From contig JAGOPC010000004.1 of assembly GCA_017992195.1 (NCBI GenBank), positions 1-46,037 of the forward strand: DNA of 46,037 nt, in the 5' to 3' direction. The position numbers and the translations under genes were made by a program. The DNA is from Patescibacteria group bacterium (GTDB taxonomy: Bacteria; Patescibacteriota; Gracilibacteria; Absconditabacterales; Absconditicoccaceae). This document shows positions 8,585 to 19,781 of this stretch, one piece after another (positions within the stretch are counted from its first letter, which is position 1; each line of letters starts with the position of its first letter). The notes under the pieces are model-generated. The model saw only the letters and a list, made by a program, of their open reading frames with translations, was not told where the DNA came from and made no database searches.

Positions 8585-10225
8585 ATGATACAAAAGCATC
8601 AAATGATAAAAAAACTCCTAGGACTTTGAGTCGTTGCTCTTGCGGGCGTAACATCATTCGCTTCGGCATTGTCGTTTACCTTTCCTTCATTTGGGGCGTC
8701 AGATCCTATCGGTAGTAAGTTCGCTGATGCAAATTTCTTCACACCGGGCAACAATTACGCAGGTTCGTTTTTCCGGCTTCCTACCCAGCAGATTCTTCCT
8801 GCGGTGACTGTGACGGTAGGTGGCGATGAAAGATACTGTACGAAGATCGTCAGAGGGCTCTATTTCAGTAATGCGTGGGGTGCCAGACTGTGGCCTCTTG
8901 ATGCACAGACACTCACCGGACTTACAGCCATCAGTACAGGATATAGCGATGTCGCGATGTCTGGAGGACTTTATACATCATGTACAAATCCAACTAATTC
9001 AGGAAGCCTTGAGCTTTATAGTATTTACGGTCAGGTTAACTATACGTGGAAATGAAAAGCATTTAAGGTGACTATGGGAAGAAGATATAATGTGACGGGT
9101 AATTCGATGATAAGCGGGGGACCACTCGCAAGTAGCGTACAGTACTTCAACAATCAGACGCCGCTCGGATACTTCTATGATAATATCGCGGGATTAGGAT
9201 TTATCGGTGGAATACTTCCTCTTGAAGCTCATACGGGTATCGTAGATATGATCAATGGCAGTTGATACATAGATGAGATTTTCAGATTCGATACAGGTTC
9301 AACAAGTATAATCTACGCACACACCAGCGGAGGAGATTTCTCACTTACTGGAGCTATGAACGCAGGTCTTGATACTCTCCGGCGTATAGCGGTCCTGGGT
9401 AATGTATTACTTTCAAAATGAGGACTCGGCGTTGATGACAGAAGGTCGATCCTTGGTAATCCGAATCAGTGATCAGCGATCGTTGTCTCTGACAAGATGA
9501 ATATCTCGAACAGCATCAACCAGCTTAAGAGAAATGCTTCAGCACTCTGTAGAGGAAAGAAAGTTTACGACTACTCAACATGGACGACGGCAACAGAAAG
9601 TACTATCTGCGTAGGAGCACCGGCAGACGACTTCACGGAGACTGATCCTGTCGTGATCGATCTTGGTGTCACAGCAGATTACAGCGACAAGACTATCATC
9701 GTCTATGGTAGAAATGTTACGCTTGTCGGTACGATGCCTGAGTCAACAAGCTACTCGCTCAACCTCTTTATCGACAGAGGAAATGCGCTCCTTCAGGAAG
9801 TTGCGCCAACCACAACATTTGATAAAGATGGCAATCTTTCAGGAACTATCGAAGCGACATATATCAGAGGAAATCTTTTCATCAATGGTCTTCTTCTTGG
9901 TGATGCCGGGTGAGCCATTACTCATAAGCTTTACATACATGGTAAGTTCGCCTCGCTCAATACCGGTCTTGAACCAACAACAGCGAGAAAGGATCAGATC
10001 AATGCGCTCTTTACGAACAGCTACACGACCTACGGTTCGCTTCTCGACAGCAGCTTCTGCAGAAGTAATAACTGTATAAACTTCAATAACATCTTCGGTC
10101 GGGAGTGTCAGCTCGACGGTCTCGGTACTGACGGCAATCTCTGTAATGTTCCAGGAGACAGATTCAAATATAATCCATTCATCGTTATAGATAACAACAT
10201 CGCAACTCCACTTCTGGGGTCATAA
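8585..10225 (+). CDS. Large secreted or surface protein, unknown
   Basis: A 546-residue protein with a Sec signal peptide: basic MIQKHQMIKK, a hydrophobic core containing one UGA-Gly, then an A-x-A-like SFASALS cleavage region near residue 28. The mature part is rich in Gly, Ser, Thr, Asn and aromatic residues, as in beta-rich surface proteins. It has paired cysteines, especially near the end (FCRSNNC, GRECQLDG, NLCNVPG). Six TGA codons encode Gly. No anchor or sorting motif is seen, and I recognise no domain. It starts 10 bp after the SufB/D-like gene but could have its own promoter. A role in the cell surface or in contact with a host is inference only. Confidence 0.82.
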
Positions 10226-10250
10226 AAATTTCTTTATAAAATTATCCATT

Positions 10251-10282
10251 GTAACTTTCTCCTCCCGGAGGGGTTACTTTTT
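10251..10282 (+). terminator. Rho-independent terminator of the secreted protein gene
   Basis: GTAAC and GTTAC close an inner CCTCC / GGAGG stem, followed by TTTTT, 25 bp after the stop codon. Confidence 0.75.
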
Positions 10283-10288
10283 GGTCAT

Positions 10289-10314
10289 TAAAAAAACTTC
10301 CGGCAAGGGAAGTT
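10289..10314 (-). terminator. Rho-independent terminator of gatB
   Basis: On the minus strand an AACTTCC / GGAAGTT stem with a 6-nt loop runs into seven T, just past the gatB stop. It is back to back with the plus-strand terminator at 10251. Confidence 0.75.
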
Positions 10315-10323
10315 CATGAATAA

Positions 10324-11754
10324 TTATGCGAGTTTTGCCTCTATCGCTTCTTTGAGTTCTTGTGGGGAGCAGTTGCCTCATGAGGCTTTCATGGCCTGGC
10401 CGACGAGGAAGCCGATGACGGTGAGTTTTCATTTTTTGTACTCTTCGACGACGGTCGGATTGTTTCCTATTACCTCTGCAGCGAGAGCGGCGATGTCGAA
10501 GGTTTCGACTTTGTCGAATCAGTTCTTTGCAATGATAGAGTCTATAGTTTCTCCAGTTGATAAGAGTTCGTTAATCACTGTTTTTGCGTGATGCTCAGAA
10601 AGCCTTTTCTCTGAGACGTAGCGAAGAAAAGTGGCGAACTCATCCTGATTAAACGATGAAAAGTGAAGATCGGCATTCGCTTCATTGATTTGCTTCAGTA
10701 CAAATCCCACAATGTATTTAGCAACTAGTTTTGGCTCTACTCACTGTGCGACAAGGTCTTCGAAAAGCGCATTGATATCTTTATGACCGATAAGGCCGTT
10801 GATGAACTCTTTGTTGAAGCCAAATGTATCTTTGTAGTGCTTCATCTTCGTATAGGTCGATCCGACAAGATTGCTTATAGAATCTTTGACGAATGCGTCG
10901 TCTATCTCGAGTGGCGGCAGATCCGGCTCAGGAAAATAACGATAGTCGAGCGCGTCAGCTTTTGATCTCATCGTATATGAAAGTTTCTTGACGTCGTCCC
11001 GTCATCTGGTCTCTTGTTCAATTGTCTTTCCCTCATCCAGTAGTTTCGAATGTCTCTCAAATTCATGGTTAATGGCTCTTTTGATGGCGCTGATCGAGTT
11101 CATATTTTTGATCTCAACTTTCGTTCCGAGCTTTGTCTCTCATTTTTTTCTGACGGAAATATTGACGTCGCAACGCATCTGTCACTTTTCCATGTCGGCG
11201 TCAGAGATATCATTGTATCGTAAGGTGCGTTGAATCTCTTTGAGGAACTCGCCAACTTCGTCGTCAGATGAGAAGTCCGGATGGGTGACTATCTCGATCA
11301 GCGGCGTACCAGCGCGGTTGAAATCTATAATGCCATAGCCATTTTCATGGATGGTCTTGCCTGCGTCACATTCAAGATGGGCTTCCTGTATTCTGATAGT
11401 TTTCTCGGTAGCAATATCGGACATAAAAAAATGTACGTTGCCGTCCACATTAATCGGTCTTGAAAACTGCGTTATCTGATAGCCCATCGGCAGATCAGGA
11501 TAGAAGTATGATTTTCTTTCGAATCATGAGGTCATATTAATCTTGCATCCTAAGAGAGTTCCTGTTGCGATCCCTTTTTTGACGACCTCTGCAGAAAGCA
11601 ATGGAAGAGCGCCAGGCTGGCCGGTACAGACAGGGCAGATGTGCGTATTCGATGGCAGATCCGTAAAATTCTGCTCGTTCGTACACTTGCAGAAAATCTT
11701 TGTGGTCGTTTTGAGTTTGATGTGAACTTCTAGCCCAATCACATATTCGTACAT
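10324..11754 (-). CDS. gatB: Asp-tRNA(Asn)/Glu-tRNA(Gln) amidotransferase subunit B
   Basis: GatB is the kinase and tRNA-binding subunit of GatCAB, which amidates misacylated Glu-tRNA-Gln or Asp-tRNA-Asn. The 476 residues start with [21 protein letters not shown] and contain the zinc-site cysteines (CKC, CPVC), [31 protein letters not shown] and [13 protein letters not shown], all classic GatB. The C-terminal YqeY-like tail ends with [19 protein letters not shown]. Eight in-frame TGA codons fall at Gly positions, so it looks like four or more fragments under the standard code. gatA and gatC are not in the window. A terminator follows. Confidence 0.97.
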
Positions 11755-11844
11755 ACTTATTCTGTATGGAATAAATTTTGTATACCTTTTGTCAGTATCC
11801 TTATACCTATATCTGTGTCTTTAGTCTATATCTTTTTTAGTGAT

Positions 11845-13788
11845 TTAACGAGAAAGCGTTTGGATGAGAAAGTTGAAAAACCCGCGGAAGTTTGTAACGG
11901 TTGCTTTGTGAATGATCGGTCTGCTGGCCATCACTACGTTATGTAAGATTTTTCTTCTGTAGTCATGTTCATAAAAGACCTGATTTGGATCGAGGAAAAT
12001 ATATGGTTTTGTATGGAGGAGTGAGTAGGTCTTTCCGAGAAGAACGAATGGAAGATCGTTGAGGTAGAGTCTGTCGATCTCTCTTTTAATGCTCCGCTGG
12101 CCGCCTGGGTTGCTGGTAGCAAAGAACTGGTTAATTTGTGACGCGAGATTCGTGTTTATATAGAGCGATGGATTGATGATCGGATTGTCGGTTAAGAGTA
12201 AGTTGGAAATGTCTTTTTTCAGTCCAAGATCGATTCATCTGATAGTAATGTCATACTCTTTCGATGCGAGTTTGCCTTCAAATTCTTCTGCTGTAGAAAA
12301 GCCTTGAAAGTCAAAGTAACTTGCTAGCTCCTCTCGGCCGAGAAACATTCTCATCTTTTGAATGAGTTGCACCATCTGCGGATCTCCACTATAATAGACT
12401 ACTTTGAGCGCTCAGTCTTTCGAAACTCTATACGGAGCTTTATAGTAGATGTTGATAGAGGCAACTGTTTCATCTCTGTCTTTACCCATTCATTGGATCG
12501 AAAAGGTATTGATTCCTTCGAAGAGGTTGAAGCCAGGGATCAAGGTGAGAACCACTTTGTTTGTTGTCGTCTGTGCTTGCTCCTGTAGTTGGTCGTTCGC
12601 GATGATTGCCAGTTTATCATAAGGCTTCGGTGCTCTTATAGTAAGTATGAAATCCTTTGTCACCTCAGGAAGGGAGAAATCTCTTTTTTCGCCGATATTG
12701 TCGATGATGAGTTCGTCAGGCAGATTAGCAGGTGGAACAATACCAGACGTATTGATGGCTCCGGTTATAGAAACAGGCAGTACTGATGCGATGATCGCCA
12801 CCTTATCGGTGAGTCTTGTAGGAAATGCGTCGAAAAGAAAATTTTCTTTGATGAGTCCTGCATTCGTATTCCCGCTATTGAAGAGATGGTAGTTCAGCAA
12901 CGCAATAATGTTCTTTCTCCCGTAAATGCTCAGTCTTCCTCTTTGCATATTGAAGAACACGCCTATGTACTTATTGAGAATCAGTTTATTGTTTTTGTAT
13001 CCCTCGATAGGATCCGGACTCACGGTGATGTCTACAAGTTTTGAGGTTGCAAGGTCTTTAGGACTCTCGATTCTCTTCACCTGGTAGTATCTGATCCGAG
13101 CTTTTTCGCAGTTTTCTACATCGAAGACGAGACTTGCCTTATCTGCTTGCCCACCTTTTATAGATGCGCAATCACTCGTTACCGGTGCGGCTTTAAATTC
13201 TGTGAGATAGTAGTTAAGTCCTGCACCTTTAAGTTTGTGCTTTGGAAGAATATAGTTTGTGAAAAAATTGAAATTATCCACCGACGCGCCTGGGAAGGTT
13301 ACTCTCAGTGAGTCATCTGAAAGCTTTTCAATATCAACCTTTTTGTAGTTTCTCAGATTTGGAATATCCCAGAAGTTTTCCTTGATAATATCCTGATAGG
13401 TAAACAGTACGTCATCTATGCTGATAGGAGTACTGTCAGACCAATTTCCTGTTGTATTGAGTGATACAACGAACGTTTTATTGTCCTGTGTCAGTACTTT
13501 ACAAAGTTGTGGCTCATAGATGATCTGGTATCCGCTACCGAAGTAGTTCATACATGCTTGATAGAGCAATCCCTGGTAGAAAAGATCTGCATCAGTATCT
13601 CTCACATAGGGAAGGTAAGAAATATTCGTCGTTACTCCCTCGATGAGTGTTCCTCCCTTGGCTGGCACCTGCTCAGACGATGAGATCACATACTGATAAT
13701 AGAGATATCAGAACCCAATCAACCATACAAAAAAGAGAAATACTAAGGCGTATTTCGCAAGTTTTTGACGTATATGAATATGAAGCAT
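11845..13788 (-). CDS. Membrane-anchored peptide-binding protein (SBP family 5)
   Basis: A 647-residue extracytoplasmic solute-binding protein of the oligopeptide/nickel class. An N-terminal membrane helix (about residues 13-30) anchors it. The mature part starts with KGGTLIEGVTTNISYLPYV and DADLFYQGLLYQ, then has KTFVVSLNTTGNWSDSTPI and SIDDVLFTYQDII, the family's pattern 'W.dG.p.ta.DV.fty'. Four TGA codons encode Gly. No permease or ATPase genes of a peptide importer are adjacent, so the partner is unknown. It is probably transcribed with secG upstream (43-bp gap) and perhaps gatB downstream (90-bp gap). Confidence 0.85.
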
Positions 13789-13831
13789 GTTTACACAAAA
13801 TGAATAAACCTCAAACCTATTACGTTTATGT

Positions 13832-14071
13832 TTAGGCTACATAAGGCAAATACAATACAGTCGCGACGAAAATAACACCTGTCACCAGCGCGGCTTTCTT
13901 CAGTGTCGATTCGATAGACTTCTTACTTCCGTACTCGTTGCTGCTGGCAACACCTCCGATACCCAACCCAAGTCCGCCTTTTGGACTCATGAGCATAACA
14001 GAAATAACAAAGAGGATTCCAGAGACAAACAAAAGTCCAATTAACACTGTTCTCATCACGAAACGTATCAT
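13832..14071 (-). CDS. secG: SecG, protein translocase subunit
   Basis: A 79-residue protein with two membrane helices (residues about 6-28 and 58-76) flanking a glycine-rich loop (SPKGGLGLGIGG), the SecG layout. SecG joins SecYE and helps SecA-driven export. The frame is open upstream through rnpB, but that extension crosses an RNA gene and a promoter, so the ATG at 14071 was chosen. No TGA codon is used. A promoter at 14089-14116 lies immediately upstream. SecA is encoded at 40197. Confidence 0.88.
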   Translation of the reverse strand: MIRFVMRTVLIGLLFVSGILFVISVMLMSPKGGLGLGIGGVASSNEYGSKKSIESTLKKAALVTGVIFVATVLYLPYVA

Positions 14072-14088
14072 ATATAAAATGGAATTTA

Positions 14089-14116
14089 ATAATACTGATC
14101 TCCCGCGTGCTTTCAA
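14089..14116 (-). promoter_or_regulatory. Candidate secG promoter, back to back with the rnpB promoter
   Basis: On the minus strand TTGAAA (14111-14116), a 16-bp spacer and TATTAT (14089-14094) precede the secG ATG, giving a leader of roughly 11 nt. Its -35 box sits one base from the -35 of the divergent rnpB promoter. Confidence 0.6.
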
Positions 14117-14117
14117 C

Positions 14118-14146
14118 TTGAAAATACCCGGCTTATTCACTACTAT
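14118..14146 (+). promoter_or_regulatory. Candidate rnpB promoter
   Basis: TTGAAA (14118-14123), a 17-bp spacer and TACTAT (14141-14146). The predicted start near 14153 coincides with the first paired base of RNase P RNA helix P1. Confidence 0.65.
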
Positions 14147-14150
14147 TTCG

Positions 14151-14491
14151 AGTGCCTTACCGTGGTGATACCCCGACTTGTCGGGGAGGAAAGTCCCGAC
14201 AGCAAAAAAAGGATAGCAGCTAACGGCTGCTGGAATGCCCGGAATACGGGACAAAGGAAAGTGCCACAGAAACGAAAACTACCTAGCTTCGGCCGGGGAA
14301 AGATGCAACGTGGAGATTCCCGACTTGTCGGGATACTTCTTCTCAGTCTGACAGCTTCGTCATTCGAGTGGTAAACCCTATCCGCTGTAAGCGTGCCCTG
14401 TAGCAATATGGGGTCGTGCACAAAGTTGGCTACATGCCAGCAAAGATAAATCTCACCGAGAAACAGAATCGGGCTTACAAAGTAAGGCATT
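14151..14491 (+). ncRNA. rnpB: RNase P RNA
   Basis: This is the catalytic RNA that matures tRNA 5' ends. The 5' P1 strand TGCCTTAC (14153-14160) pairs with GTAAGGCA (14482-14489). Conserved blocks are present in order: GAGGAAAGTCC after a P3 hairpin, CCACAGAAAC, GAAAGATGCAACG, GGTAAACCC and the 3' ACAGAATCGGGCTTACA. About 340 nt is a usual size. Two hairpins in it share the same 14-nt sequence CCCGACTTGTCGGG (14172-14185 and 14319-14332). Ends are assigned from P1 and are good to a few bases. Confidence 0.93.
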
Positions 14492-14518
14492 ACTTATTAA
14501 CGTAAACACACATTATAT

Positions 14519-15271
14519 ATGGGAAGATGGCATAGTATCGCAGGAAAGAAAGCGGCTGGAGATGCAGCAAAGTCAAAGATCTATTCGAGGATCGGTAAGC
14601 TTATAGAGATCGCAGCCAGAAAGTGAGGAGACGATCCTCATATGAATCCTGCATTAGATTTAATGTTACAGAAGGCCAGATATCATAGCCTCCCGAGAGA
14701 GGTCATCGACAAAGCTCTGAAAAAATGAGCCGGTAAGATCGAGGGCCAGGAACTTCAGGAGGTGATGTATGAGGGCTATGGACCAGCAGGTTCTGCGCTT
14801 TACATCAAGGCCATCACCTCAAATACGAACAGATCTGCCGGAAGTGTTCGCTCCCTCATGGGCAAGATGGGTGGCACCATGGCTGAACCGGGTTCAGTCT
14901 CATGGCAGTTCAGCCAAAAATGAGTACTCATCATTAACGGTAAAATAAAAAAAGAGGTCGTCAAGTGAAACGATGTCACTACCGTTATCCCTTATGATAA
15001 AAATGCACTAGAAGAAGATTTAATGAATCTCGACATAGAAGACTTCCAGGAAGAGGCCGGCAGCTGCCGCGTCATCACCTCATTCGAAGCCTTTACCACC
15101 GTCAAAAAAGCACTCGACGATCTCGGCTACAGTCTCGCCGACGCCGACATGCAATACCTTCCGCAAAATGAAATTACTCTCAGCGACGAAGACATGAAAT
15201 CGTTCGAAGACCTCTACAACGCGCTAGAGGAGGACGAAGACGTGGATAGTATATATCATAATGTGGCGTAG
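14519..15271 (+). CDS. YebC/PmpR/TACO1-family protein
   Basis: A 250-residue protein of the YebC family, members of which act as transcriptional regulators or as ribosome-associated factors that relieve polyproline stalling. The N-terminus MGRWHSIAGKKAAGDAAKSK and the following KLIEIAARKGGDDPHMNPAL match the family (usual form 'MaGHSkWanIk.rK...D..r.k...k'). The acidic C-terminal domain ends normally. Four TGA codons encode Gly, including those in ARKGGDDP and LKKGAG. The gene starts 27 bp after rnpB and ends in a strong terminator shared with the converging helicase gene. Confidence 0.95.
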
Positions 15272-15294
15272 TAATTATTCAGAATGAAAAAGAA

Positions 15295-15319
15295 AAACTC
15301 TCCAAGCGGAGAGTTTTTT
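15295..15319 (+). terminator. Rho-independent terminator of the YebC-family gene
   Basis: AAACTCTCC (15295-15303) and GGAGAGTTT (15308-15316) form a perfect 9-bp stem with an AAGC loop and a T tract. The stop codon of the converging helicase gene (15318-15320) lies in the T tract. Confidence 0.85.
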
Positions 15320-18300
15320 AGTTATTAATTACTTCCTCTGTTGAGAGCTCATAATTATTATTGTCAGCGCCAACTTGTTGTGCTTCAACGATATTGATAA
15401 GAAAGGCTATTTCGTTGTGATCTAGGTAGTGGTATAATTGTGATCATTTAGGCTTGCTTGCTTGTCGCTTCTCTCATTTTTCTTCATCTTTGTGCATATA
15501 GTACTTGCGATAGATATACTCCAATCTGATAAATATCTTTCTATAGACTCCTAATATAGTAGCTCTTCAGACGTCATATTTTTCTGCAACCATATTTTTG
15601 TTATCTATAAAGGGATTTTTTATCATATCCCATTTAGGCTGAAATCTCGGATAAATAGTCGCGTTAAGCAGATTCTCATAAGTAAACTTTAGAGCTTCTA
15701 AATCCGTATAAATTTTAGGATGTTTTTTTTCTACGATTGTTCTTACGGTTCGATATCCTCTCTGATGATCTATAGGAATCATGCTGATTGCCTTTTCATA
15801 CTCTAACTCAACCTTTTTCTGTAAAAAGAAATATCATTCTATAATGTTAAACTGTTTTTGCGTTAGTTCGTGTTTCAAAAAATCTACACATTCCTTGTCT
15901 GGCTTTATACTAAATGCAGCGGCTATAACATCTCTAATTGTTGTGTAATGACGTACGATTGATTGATAGCCTACATAATAAGGCAATTCAGACTCTGATA
16001 CAAAAACATCAAGCGCTCTGTCTCCCCTTTTCTCGCGGATAAGACTTAGTAAATTGGTTTTGCATTGATCTATATCTAACTCTCCGATAATTTTATTTTC
16101 TACGTTTACATCGTACTGCGAAGAACCGTCTTCAAAAGCGTCAATAAGAGAATTTTTAACATCTTCATGTATTCTTGAAACGTTGACGCCTTGATATACA
16201 TACAATGCGCGCTGATATTGTTGATAGACGTTATTAAAAACGCGCATCAGATCTTTATCTGCAATCATCAGTGAATTATTTTCTCCTAAGAAAGAAAGGA
16301 TTGTTTTAAATGTTTGTCGCGCTACCATTTCATAAAATTTTACCATCTGGTTGTACTTGTAGCCTTGTGTGATTTCAGTGATAGTAGCAATGGATTCCTG
16401 TGTAAGATCTTGCACTTCTATAGCCGCAAATTTACCTTTTACTAGTAAGGTTGTAAACTGTGAGCAGATTGTTTCTATAAGAGGGATGGCAGAGATGATA
16501 AGTTTTTGTCTTCCTGCGATATCTTCTGGATTAACAAGAATCTTTTCAATCTCTTCATCAGAAAAGAAGAAAACATCTGAGATGCCGTATTTGCCTAAGG
16601 CGGACGAAGAAGCTAGTTGTTCGCTAATATCTTTAGTCACATCGCGTTGGTTATATATAACGCGTCTGCCCGGTACTTCTCTGATAAAGCCTTGTTTTAC
16701 TTTCGCAAGTATCTCATATGTTTTTTTGCTTGCTTTGTCAAATTCTCTTACATCTGCTATGCCTAGTAGATCGAAGAAAGTTCTCAATGTCCCTGGATCA
16801 GCTCAAAGATTCTTAAGTTTGGTAGTGGCAGTTTCTTCTATGCGTAAAAATGCCTGTTCAAGCTGCATTCTTTTCTTTTTTTCTCTGTTTAAGAATTCAA
16901 GATAATCTCTCGAGTAAATATTATTTTCTGCCAGAAAATCCGGATCGAACTCATCAAGCGTGTAATATACATCTTGCCGATTTATTTGTCATACAGTTTG
17001 AGACTCCCTATATTCTCTTTTAATTTTTTCTGCCGACTCTTTATGAGGTTGAGTTCTATAGATGATTTTTGTCGGCGGAACTATCGCATGAGCAAACTGT
17101 TTTCCAGGATAGAATCTGCCAGGTCTACCTATTCCTTGAATCAATTTCACCGGAGAAAGAATAGAATAAAAACATGCCACTGTATTTAGAGAGGGAATAT
17201 CTAATCATTCAATTCCTGTATTACAAACAAGAATGATATCTATTTCGCCATTTTCAATTTTGCGTTTCCCTTCGACCAAAGATCAAATCTTTTTATATGC
17301 TTTGTTGTCTGAATGAACAAGATATGTTCTAAGTCATTTTTCTTCACAGGCTTGTTTCGCATCATACATTTGCTGAATAGATGCACATATTCCTAGTGCC
17401 TGCATGGATGATATTTCTTCTTTCAACTTTACGAGCTCTTCTGAAACAGCATACTTAATAGGCTTTAGTTCTCCGTTCTGTATGATGTAATATTCGTTGT
17501 ATGCATTTGCCACATCTCTGCTTGTATAGTGTTCTTTGCGGATAATTTGTAATCCTTCGCCAATAGATCTGTTTTTTATAGGCACGATAATACCATCTTT
17601 TAAGCCTCTTTGTGTTTTATAGTGATATACACACTTAAAGTGCTGGTGTACTGATTTGTGAGCATAGGTCGGAGTTCCTGTAAATCCTATATGTATGATT
17701 TCATCATTTGCTAATAGTCCTTCTTGTAGATTTTGCTCTGTTACTACCACTTCTTCGTCATCTCACATAAAATTTTCCATATTGCCATTTTCTTCAGCAT
17801 CGTCATTCGCTGTCGTGATAGAGCTCAGTGCTTTTACTGTCTGTTGCCCTATCCCTCTATGCATTTCATCGCTAAAAACATACCCTAGTTTTTTCATGAA
17901 AAACTTGAATAATTCAGCATCAGCTTTGTGTATCTCATTGAATGTGTTGTAGGTACACAATATTGCGGTATTTTCATCTATTTCATTAACAATCTTTTTT
18001 ACTCTTTCTCTGTTTGCTGTTTGTAGACGTATTACTTTTTTCTTACTTCCTACCCGATCGGTAATTTGCGGGAAAAGTTCTATAGTTGGTAAAAGCGCAA
18101 GAGAGGCTTTATCGCTCTTTGTTATTTCTTGACAATAAAGAGTAGTTTTGCCAATCCCTGGACAGCCTCTAACAAAAAAATCTCTTTCTCAACTTTGAAT
18201 CGCTTCATTAATAGCGGTACGCATTTCGCTATGTATTTCAGCAATTTTAACGTAAAATTCCTCCCATGATTTTAGTGGGGAGGCTCAGAGAGTATAGTCA

Positions 18301-18338
18301 GTGGTTAGTGTCAGATCAGCATATGATAATTCTTCCAT
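15318..18338 (-). CDS. Large SF2 DEAD/DEAH-type helicase
   Basis: A 1006-residue protein with a superfamily 2 motor in its first half: Walker A RGCPGIGKTTL (about residue 55), motif II FSDEMHRG, motif III FTGTPTYAH, motif V LVCNTGIEGLDIP and motif VI QGIGRPGRFY. The C-terminal 500 residues are helical with no recognised domain; no nuclease motif is seen. Twelve TGA codons encode Gly. A canonical promoter (18366-18393) and a GGAG ribosome-binding site 9 nt before the ATG support the start. It resembles type I/III restriction-like or plasmid-borne helicases in motif style, but no methylase or specificity gene is nearby. A second SF2 helicase starts at 44021. Confidence 0.85.
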
Positions 18339-18365
18339 TTCTTTGATCTCCTAGATTAAAAGAAC

Positions 18366-18393
18366 ATTATAGCCCTCAAAATCTATTTGTCAA
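18366..18393 (-). promoter_or_regulatory. Consensus promoter of the 1006-residue helicase
   Basis: Perfect TTGACA (18388-18393 on the minus strand) and TATAAT (18366-18371), 16 bp apart, followed by a GGAG ribosome-binding site before the ATG at 18338. Confidence 0.85.
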
Positions 18394-18438
18394 TGCGTGT
18401 TGGACTGAAAAAGCCTATAGCCAACGCCTGTTTCCAGC

Positions 18439-18466
18439 TTGCAATCCCATTATACATAGCTATACA
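18439..18466 (+). promoter_or_regulatory. Candidate promoter of the pilus operon
   Basis: TTGCAA (18439-18444), a 16-bp spacer and TATACA (18461-18466), 38 nt before the first pilus gene and divergent from the helicase promoter. Confidence 0.5.
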
Positions 18467-18504
18467 AAGACAATATCGTTTCATTTATATCGCATCATTT
18501 TCGT

Positions 18505-19062
18505 ATGACCAATAGTGTGATGACAGGCGAACAGAAAGTTCGTGTGCCATGGAAGAAAGCCTATATTCTGGTGTTGATCTTGTTTATCGGGTATATTGCC
18601 TATCGGGGCTATAATTTTGGTATGGCGCAGCTGCTTCATGGCCAGGAAGAAACCCTGCAAAATGATATCGCATCAAGAGATGCTGAGATCCAGAAAGCAA
18701 ATGCATCAACTGATTATAGTACGTATAAAGCGGCGAAACAACTGCTGCTAGTTAATACACAGGGGAGCCGGCTCGATCGTCTTTCTCGCGTCATCGCGAT
18801 CTTTACGACGCTGCAGACGCTTGGAAATGGCAATGTAAAGTTCTCTGACTTCAAGATCGACTTCGATCTCATCAGTCTCAGATGATCAGTGCCAAATCTT
18901 TCATACATCTACGCGAAGAAGGGTGTGATCGACCAGTTTACCGCACTCGACTTCATCAAAAATGTCGCGATCAAAGACTATAAAAGAAATGGTGACGTTT
19001 TCGAATTCACTTTAACTGCTGACATATCGCTCAATGACACAGGAACAGGCAGTACAAAATAA
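18505..19062 (+). CDS. PilN-like type IV pilus assembly protein
   Basis: A 185-residue bitopic membrane protein: a cytoplasmic tail of about 17 residues, one membrane helix (about residues 19-37), a coiled-coil stretch (EETLQNDIASRDAEIQKANA), then a small alpha/beta domain. This is the architecture of PilN, which with PilO forms the inner-membrane alignment ring of type IV pili. Sequence similarity alone is weak; the assignment rests on layout and on the following PilO-like, PilC and prepilin genes. One TGA (18883) is Gly. It overlaps the next gene by 29 bases. Confidence 0.65.
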
Positions 19063-19753
19063 CAACAATTATTATATCGATCAACACGAGCACAAGGTTG
19101 TTCTCACGATCAAATACAAGATCTATCTCGTGCTGCTTATCATCATCATGGCAATTACGCGATGATATATGAGCGATTCGGTAGCACAATACGATGGTGT
19201 GAAAAACAACATCGCTACATTGCAAAACCAAAAAATGCTGAAAGAGTCTGAATATCAGCAGGTTGTGAAGGATCTTTTGGTGCTGAAAGATATCAGTGCG
19301 CAGAAGGCTGCTGTCGTCACCTGTTTAAGCACAAAGTGATGTACAACGCTCCCTGAGTCGCTTCGCCCGGTTGCATCACAGACCAGAGCGTTCTTGCAAC
19401 TCCAGAAAAACACAGAGACAAAGATGGCGTTTGATCAGAAAAAAATATTAGCGAATATAAATGAATATCTTTTGAAATGAAATAATAACCAGTCCAACGG
19501 TGTGGTAACGAGCATTAGTTTCGGTAATCTCACGAAGATGGACGGTATTGAAAATGTTGTACAGGTTGCTATCAATCTTACGATCGACTTTGCTAACAAG
19601 GATGGACTCTTGAGCTTCGTCTTCAATGTGGAAAATACGCTCAGTCCGCAATATCCTATGCTCTATAAGATCAGCTCTATCAACTATGATATCGTCAAAT
19701 ACCAGGAGAATCAAACAGTAAGTATCGAACTCGTCGGTTATATGATAAAATAA
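19034..19753 (+). CDS. PilO-like type IV pilus assembly protein
   Basis: The 239-residue product has a short cytoplasmic tail, one membrane helix (about residues 24-42), a predicted coiled coil (about 43-75) and a C-terminal alpha/beta domain, like PilO. A CLSTKGC pair of cysteines (Gly from TGA) may form a disulfide. Three TGA codons are Gly. The start inside the preceding gene is the only ATG that keeps the cytoplasmic tail. It precedes pilC by 28 bp. The N-terminal halves of this and the previous protein look alike in layout, as PilN and PilO do. Confidence 0.6.
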
Positions 19754-19781
19754 TTATTTAAAATTATTCATCCAACGTTAT

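Noticed and set aside
10324-11754. Gene fragmentation or pseudogenes (many short in-frame pieces of gatB, lgt, truB, secA and others)
   Set aside because: The pieces join without frameshift when TGA is read as Gly, and TGA falls on conserved Gly.
14143-14490. Open frames on both strands across 14143-14490, one extending secG upstream
   Set aside because: They overlap RNase P RNA, whose conserved blocks and P1 pairing are clear; the frames are by-products.
16369-16905. Plus-strand frame of 178 codons within the helicase gene
   Set aside because: It is antisense to a gene with clear helicase motifs; composition is that of a shadow frame.
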